Source of the DNA: Neckera pumila
Lineage: Eukaryota; Streptophyta; Bryopsida; Hypnales; Neckeraceae
NCBI GenBank assembly: GCA_963969595.1
Contig: OZ018414.1
Location: forward strand, 14,615,660 to 14,679,659
Direction of reading: 5' to 3'
Length of the DNA: 64,000 nucleotides
The notes under the pieces are model-generated. The model made no database searches. It saw only the letters and a program-made list of their open reading frames with translations, and was not told the DNA's origin. Each line of letters starts with the position of its first letter. Within the stretch, counting starts at the first letter, position 1. Position numbers and translations under genes: made by a program. Below are positions 59,250 to 64,000 of this stretch, piece after piece.

Positions 59250-59526
59250 GAAAAAATTTCAGCCCTCTAGAAGGCTACAAGTTTTGACTCCAACCCAAAT
59301 TAAAGAGGAAATAAAATTATTTTTTATTTTTTATTATTTTTTATTTAGCATCTGATGTGGTACTACTAGTGCCATGTCAGCGCCACGTTAGGTTTTACTA
59401 TTTTTTTTTTTTAATTTAAAAAAAAAGATTTAAAAAAAAACATATATTTTTTATTTTTTTTGCACTTGCACCGCGGGGGGTCAAAAATGAAAGCTTAACG
59501 GCCTTCCCAAGGGTTCAGATTTTTCT
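59250..59526. mobile_element. Small TIR element, family P copy 3 (diverged)
   Basis: AGAAAAAATTTCAGCCCTC at the left and GGGTTCAGATTTTTCTTC at the right form degenerate inverted ends around long T/A tracts and ATGTCAGCGCCACGTTAGG. Assignment rests on the ends only. Confidence 0.45.
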
Positions 59527-60064
59527 TCATGTTTCTACTAACAATAAATACTATTGTCTTTATATTTGTGGTTTCAAAGTTTTGGAATTTTTTTCTGCAT
59601 ATTCCAAATGTTTGACTCTAAGTTTCCATTGTTTGGATTTCAATAAAAAAATTCCCTACTACACAAGAAATCATGAAAAAAAGACTAGTATTTTGTCAAT
59701 TCACTTTATTTCTTTGTATTGTATGTTGATTTAGAGTATAATAGACCTTTTTTTTGCTTTTGGAATTTTGCATATATATACTTAAGAAGATTTAGTACTC
59801 AATCGTGTAAAGGCTCTATTTTGTATAGAGCAATAATTATACTCCACAAGGGCTCAAAGTCTACATACCTCATCTCATTGAAACAAAAAGTTTTTTTTTT
59901 TTCTCACTTCTCATTATATATTTTTCAATCCACACGGTAAAATGAGATGAAAATTTTCTCACTATGCCAAAATGGTCTACCACACTTTTGTAGGGTTGAA
60001 ATTTAAAGAAATTGTTTTTATTTTCAATCTCGGCCAATGTACCAAAAGATGGCAACTTTTGACA
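59527..60064. other. AT-rich spacer, no gene seen
   Basis: Only accidental short frames. Confidence 0.4.
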
Positions 60065-60498
60065 TCTTAAAAAATTGGGTTGTTTGTTTTGTTATGCTGT
60101 TTAATACGTTGAGATGTAACAACCAAGAGGCTTGGGTAATGTTTTTAATTAGTACCATTAGAAAGCTCTTTGCAACAAGGGATACATGGACTTTGTTTCA
60201 TGGCATTTGGACAAGGGCTTTTTTTTTGGACCTATGTCACTCCCTTTGGCTTCATTGCATAGGCCAATTTTGGGAGGGACAAAGCCGCAATGGCCAGATT
60301 TGTTAGAATCTGGCGAAATTTTGCCAAAAATCTCCTCTGTGCATAAAGCTTTCTATTTCTATCAAGAACACAACCTCTCACACTACAATAAAGCCCTTAT
60401 TCTCCATCTGATGAATTTTAGAGTTATTTATAAATAAAAAAATTAGAAAAGTATTTTGACTTTAATTTTGGTTGTAGCAATGGTACAGGGCACACAAG
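60065..60498 (+). mobile_element. Helitron-like element with internal insertion, first of a tandem pair
   Basis: The (TTTG)n tract, the core (AGTACCATTAGAAAGCTCTT, TTTCATGGCATTTGGA) and the 3' part (GTTGTAGCAATGGTACAGGG, then CACACAAG) are present. About 190 bp at roughly 60220-60410 is foreign to the family. The decayed CTAG (CAAG) touches the next copy. Confidence 0.6.
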
Positions 60499-60773
60499 TC
60501 CATACTTTAAGTTACATTGTTTGTTTTGTTTGTTTTGGTGGAATCTCCGGAATCGAGCATCTCCTAATCACGTCTTTGATATAATTAGAAAGTGTTCTAT
60601 GAGGACGGGCGCAAAGGCTTTGTTTTGTGGCATTTGGAATTACAATATGAAAGATATTGAATTTCAAAGTTTTTATGATTATGAAAGATATTGAATTTCA
60701 AATTTTTTATGATTTAAAAAACTGAAATTTACTTTTACTTTTATTTTGGTTGTGGCAACGACACATGGCATAG
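60499..60773 (+). mobile_element. Helitron-like element, second of a tandem pair
   Basis: It starts TCCATACTTTAAGTTACATT directly after the previous copy. It ends GTTGTGGCAACGACACATGG then ATAG. A 31-bp segment (ATGAAAGATATTGAATTTCA) is duplicated inside. Confidence 0.65.
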
Positions 60774-61306
60774 TATTTTTTTTTTAAAACCATCCTTGCT
60801 CTTTAAAAGTGCTCTTGAGAACCATCTTGATATAGTTACACAATTTAAAAGATTTGGATGAATTCTTGAGATTTTTATTAATGAATCTTTGATAATTCTT
60901 AAAGGGGATGATTAAGACACTTAATTTTGTCAATGATATTTATATTAGAAAGGATTAACCTAGAAAGAACTACAAAAATTTGGTCATTGGCGTCAATATT
61001 ATTGAAAAAAATATCAAAAAATATCAATGAAAAAAAATGAAAAAAAAATGGAAAATTTTTGATTATATATATATATTGGCATGTTTGTGTGTTTGGAATA
61101 TCTCTTCCTTTGTTGGTACCAATGGAATTTTTTTTAAATAAAAATAAAAATTAACATCTCTTCCATGCAACACAATCTTTGACAATTGTAAGTAACAACA
61201 CAAATCCCTAGTTTTTTGCATGATTTGAACTTGTTAAGCCCTAATCATAAGTTTGATTGCAAAAACATTATAATAATTAAGAAAAAGTGAGAAAGTGCTA
61301 GAAATT
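60774..61306. other. AT-rich spacer, no gene seen
   Basis: AT-rich, including an (AT)n tract at 61063-61076. Confidence 0.4.
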
Positions 61307-62221
61307 TTAACCCCTAAAGTCCCAAGGCCATTTTTATGTCAAAAACCACTCAAAACTGCCACTTTTGCTGCGTTCATCCCAAAACACAAAAAAAAAAAAA
61401 AATTTAGAATCTAACTATAGGATCTCATACTTCACTTATCTGAGATCATGTAGTAAAAATATCATGAAGTTTGGCCATATAGATTGGAAGATAATAGCAT
61501 TCAAAGTTGAAATATAAAGTTTTTTTGAACACTGGCAACTTCAGTTGACTTTGACCGCCATTTGTAGAAACTTTTTGTACTACAGACTTTGAATTAAAAA
61601 AATTTTGTGTTGAAGAAATGAGTTGAAATTATATTAAAACAATTTCAAGAAAAATACACTTGGTTTTCATTCTTTAAAAAATTATAAAGTAGAAGTAGGT
61701 CCAAGATTGAACAAAAATCTAAATTATTAATAGCTCTAAGATGGGATTGAAACACAATAATTCCAATGGTGAGATTGTTTTAGCAAGCAAACACAACATT
61801 GTCAAATGAAAAATTGTGAAAATTGCATTCAAAAATGAATCCTATAAGTTATTTTTTCAAGAAGATGCTCTAATTGCCCCAAAAACACGATTGTCCATAA
61901 TATTTTCATGATTAGTCCAAATAGAATGAATCAAAGCTTCACATGTAGACAAAATACAATATTTTAGGAATTTAAAAAAAAAAAAAAATTTGACTTTTTG
62001 CAGTGTCTTTTGTATTGCCCGCCGAATTCAGTTGTAGGCTTTTTGTGATATAATTTTTGCTCCCGGTCACCAATTGAAATAAAAATCATATTCCCACAAA
62101 GCTAATCAACTTTTCGATTTTTTGAAAAAGTTTCAAAAAAATTCATAATAAATTAAGGTCACAGGAACCTACCCAAAATCCACTTTGTCCCCCGAGGGGA
62201 CAATGGGACTTTAGAGGTTAA
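61307..62221 (-). mobile_element. TTAA-family MITE (piggyBac-like)
   Basis: TTAA-CCCCTAAAGTCCCAAGG at 61307 and GGGACTTTAGAGG-TTAA (62218-62221) bound 915 bp. It is inverted relative to the copy at 62355, only 133 bp away. The subterminal hairpin TTGTCCCC/GGGGACAA lies near 62185. Confidence 0.85.
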
Positions 62222-62354
62222 AATTGATTGAATGCAACAATTGAAATTGAGTGACAATTGTAGTGACAAGTAATCTTCTACAATACCAATACTATTATTA
62301 TCTTTATTATGAATAGTGGGCTCAATCAATGTCAACTTTCGTTGAGAAAATAAA

Positions 62355-63291
62355 TTAACCCCTAAAGGACCATTGTCCCTTCGAGGGACAATTGTGTTTT
62401 CAGGCAGGTACCTACGGGCTGAAATTTTCTTCTGATTTTTTGAAACTTTTTTTGGAGGTAGAAAAGCTGATTAGCTTCATGGGAATATAATTTTTCTTAC
62501 AATCGATGTTCGGGAACAAAAGTTATGACCAAATAAGCTCAAAACAGGGGGACACCGGTCAGCAAAAAAAAATTTGCAATTTTTTTTTAACTTTTTTTTA
62601 AGTATTTTTTTCTCATAGATTATGTTTTTTTCTATCTAGAAAGCTTTGATTCATTTCATTTGGATTTTGTATGAGAAAGTTATGGACATTCTTGTCTTTT
62701 GGGCAGTTAGAGCATCTTTTTGAAAAAAATAACTTGTAGGATTCATTTCTGAATGAAATTTTTCAAATTTTTCAATTTTTTTTTCTTTGGCATGGTTTAG
62801 TTTACTTGTTACAATAATCTCACCATTGGGATTAGTGCATTTTAATCCCACCTAAAATATATGAATATTTTAGATTTTCCTTCTATCTTGTACCTACTTC
62901 TACTTAACAAATTTTTTTAAAATGAAATTTAAGTTTTTTTGAACTTTTTTTTTTTGGGCTAGATTCTCAACTCAATTCTCCAGTATAAACATTAAAAGCT
63001 CAAAACTCTGTAATGTAAAGAAATAAAGTTAAAAATGTTCAAAGTCAAAAAATCTAGTCTCACAATGTGCTAAAAAACTTGTTTTTTCCACTTTAAACGC
63101 AGATATCTTGCAATTTGTGCGGTCAAAAATTCTGAAATTTTTTCCACACACTCTCATACTAAATAGGTGTAAGATACTACGGTTAGATGTGAAAAAAAAA
63201 ACATTTTTCTAAATTTTTTACTTTTTGCTATAGAAATGGCAGTTTTGAGTGTTTTTTGGCATAAAAAGGGCCTTGGTCCTTTAGGGGTTAA
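62355..63291 (+). mobile_element. TTAA-family MITE (piggyBac-like), best-preserved copy
   Basis: TTAA followed by CCCCTAAAGGACCA at the left is matched perfectly by the inverted right end (TGGTCCTTTAGGGG-TTAA, 63288-63291). A 9-bp-stem hairpin (arms ATTGTCCCT / AGGGACAAT, 62372-62392) follows the left end. It is 937 bp with no coding frame. Two internal blocks end in AAAGTTATGRMC (62519 and 62676). Confidence 0.9.
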
Positions 63292-64000
63292 AGAAAGTAA
63301 TATTTCAACCTCTACTAATTTAAAGTAGAATGACTTTGATAAATAAGTAACACAGGCTAACAAGATAAATTAGTATAAAAATTTATATAATTTTTTGATT
63401 CACTTCCTATTTATTTTTTAACATTTTGTACAATAACTTATTTTATACAACAATAAAGCAATAAAAAATCAACACCTAAATTATTGAACTCAAGCTCAAA
63501 CTAAAGATAATATCAAAAGATCATTTTTAAAATCATAATGTATATTTGTAACTCCTCAAAAATATCTACAATATATCATTGTTTTCTATAGTGTATTCCT
63601 TCTTCTTTCCATGATATAGCGTATGATTCAATTTTCCTTAAAGCTTTGTCATTAAACTCTCATTAGATGAAGTACAGTTTCAAAACACTCTTCATCTTCA
63701 TAGTGCATATTTGAGCATTTAGAGGTTGAAAATATTAAAAAAATTGAAGATTATATTATTTATTGAGAAGCAAAAACAATAAATAAATTAGAAAAATATT
63801 ACAATTGTTTTTTTTTCAAACGTTTCTCATTCAATATTACTTGAATGATGTGCACTTTTCAAAACATTCTTCATCCATTTAGTACATGGTTGAATAATTT
63901 AGATTTTAACTAATAATAATAAAAATCATTACCACCAATAACCAATTTGCCCTAGCTTGTTACCACAATTGTAAATGATTCCTTTCTACATCTAAACTAT
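63292..64000. other. AT-rich spacer at window end
   Basis: Very AT-rich, no recognisable feature. Confidence 0.4.

Overview
The window looks like nuclear DNA of a land plant, most likely a non-seed plant (bryophyte or lycophyte grade). Its genes have many short GT-AG introns. They include a plastid-type malonyl-CoA:ACP transacylase with a transit peptide, a plant group E bZIP factor and a possible plant calmodulin-binding-domain protein. The intergenic DNA is AT-rich and full of plant-type MITEs (Stowaway- and Emigrant-like) and Helitron-like repeats. A SatP/GPR1-FUN34-YaaH acetate transporter gene argues against an ordinary angiosperm. The species itself cannot be named from the sequence.

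Layout. 1-5480 is AT-rich DNA with repeats. 5489-8097 (+) is the SatP-type transporter, with a long leader built from four degenerate repeat modules. 8885-13218 (-) is the seven-exon bZIP gene, convergent with the transporter; its upstream and leader sequence probably reaches about 16100. 16500-33100 holds no recognisable gene and is a graveyard of small transposons, several of them nested. 33790-37556 (+) is a three-exon gene for a 714-residue protein with four tandem 54-55-residue repeats and a C-terminal helix resembling the plant calmodulin-binding domain. 41344-43183 (-) is a six-exon gene for a small twin-CX9C protein of the MIC19/CHCHD3 type. 44100-49000 is transposon-rich. 50687-53573 (+) is the ten-exon MCAT (FabD) gene, probably with a spliced leader from about 49100. 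53600-64000 is again small transposons and AT-rich spacer.

All five gene models were built by hand by joining exons at GT-AG sites with consistent phase, and every model stays open from ATG to stop. The genes do not form a pathway cluster. They are independent nuclear genes: membrane transport of acetate, transcription, possible calcium signalling, mitochondrial cristae organisation and plastid fatty-acid synthesis.

The most notable content is the repeat landscape. A TTAA-flanked family with CCCCTAAAGG termini resembles non-autonomous piggyBac elements, a superfamily rarely reported in plants. A TC...CTAG family resembles short non-autonomous Helitrons and shows three direct head-to-tail junctions. 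A pair of elements shares TTGCAAGAAAC termini and has 4-bp target duplications. A hAT-type element (8-bp duplication ATTAGAGG) sits exactly on the edge of another element. One Helitron-like copy is split by a TTAA element, which preserves a readable pre-insertion site. No transposase, helicase, tRNA, rRNA or CRISPR array was recognised.
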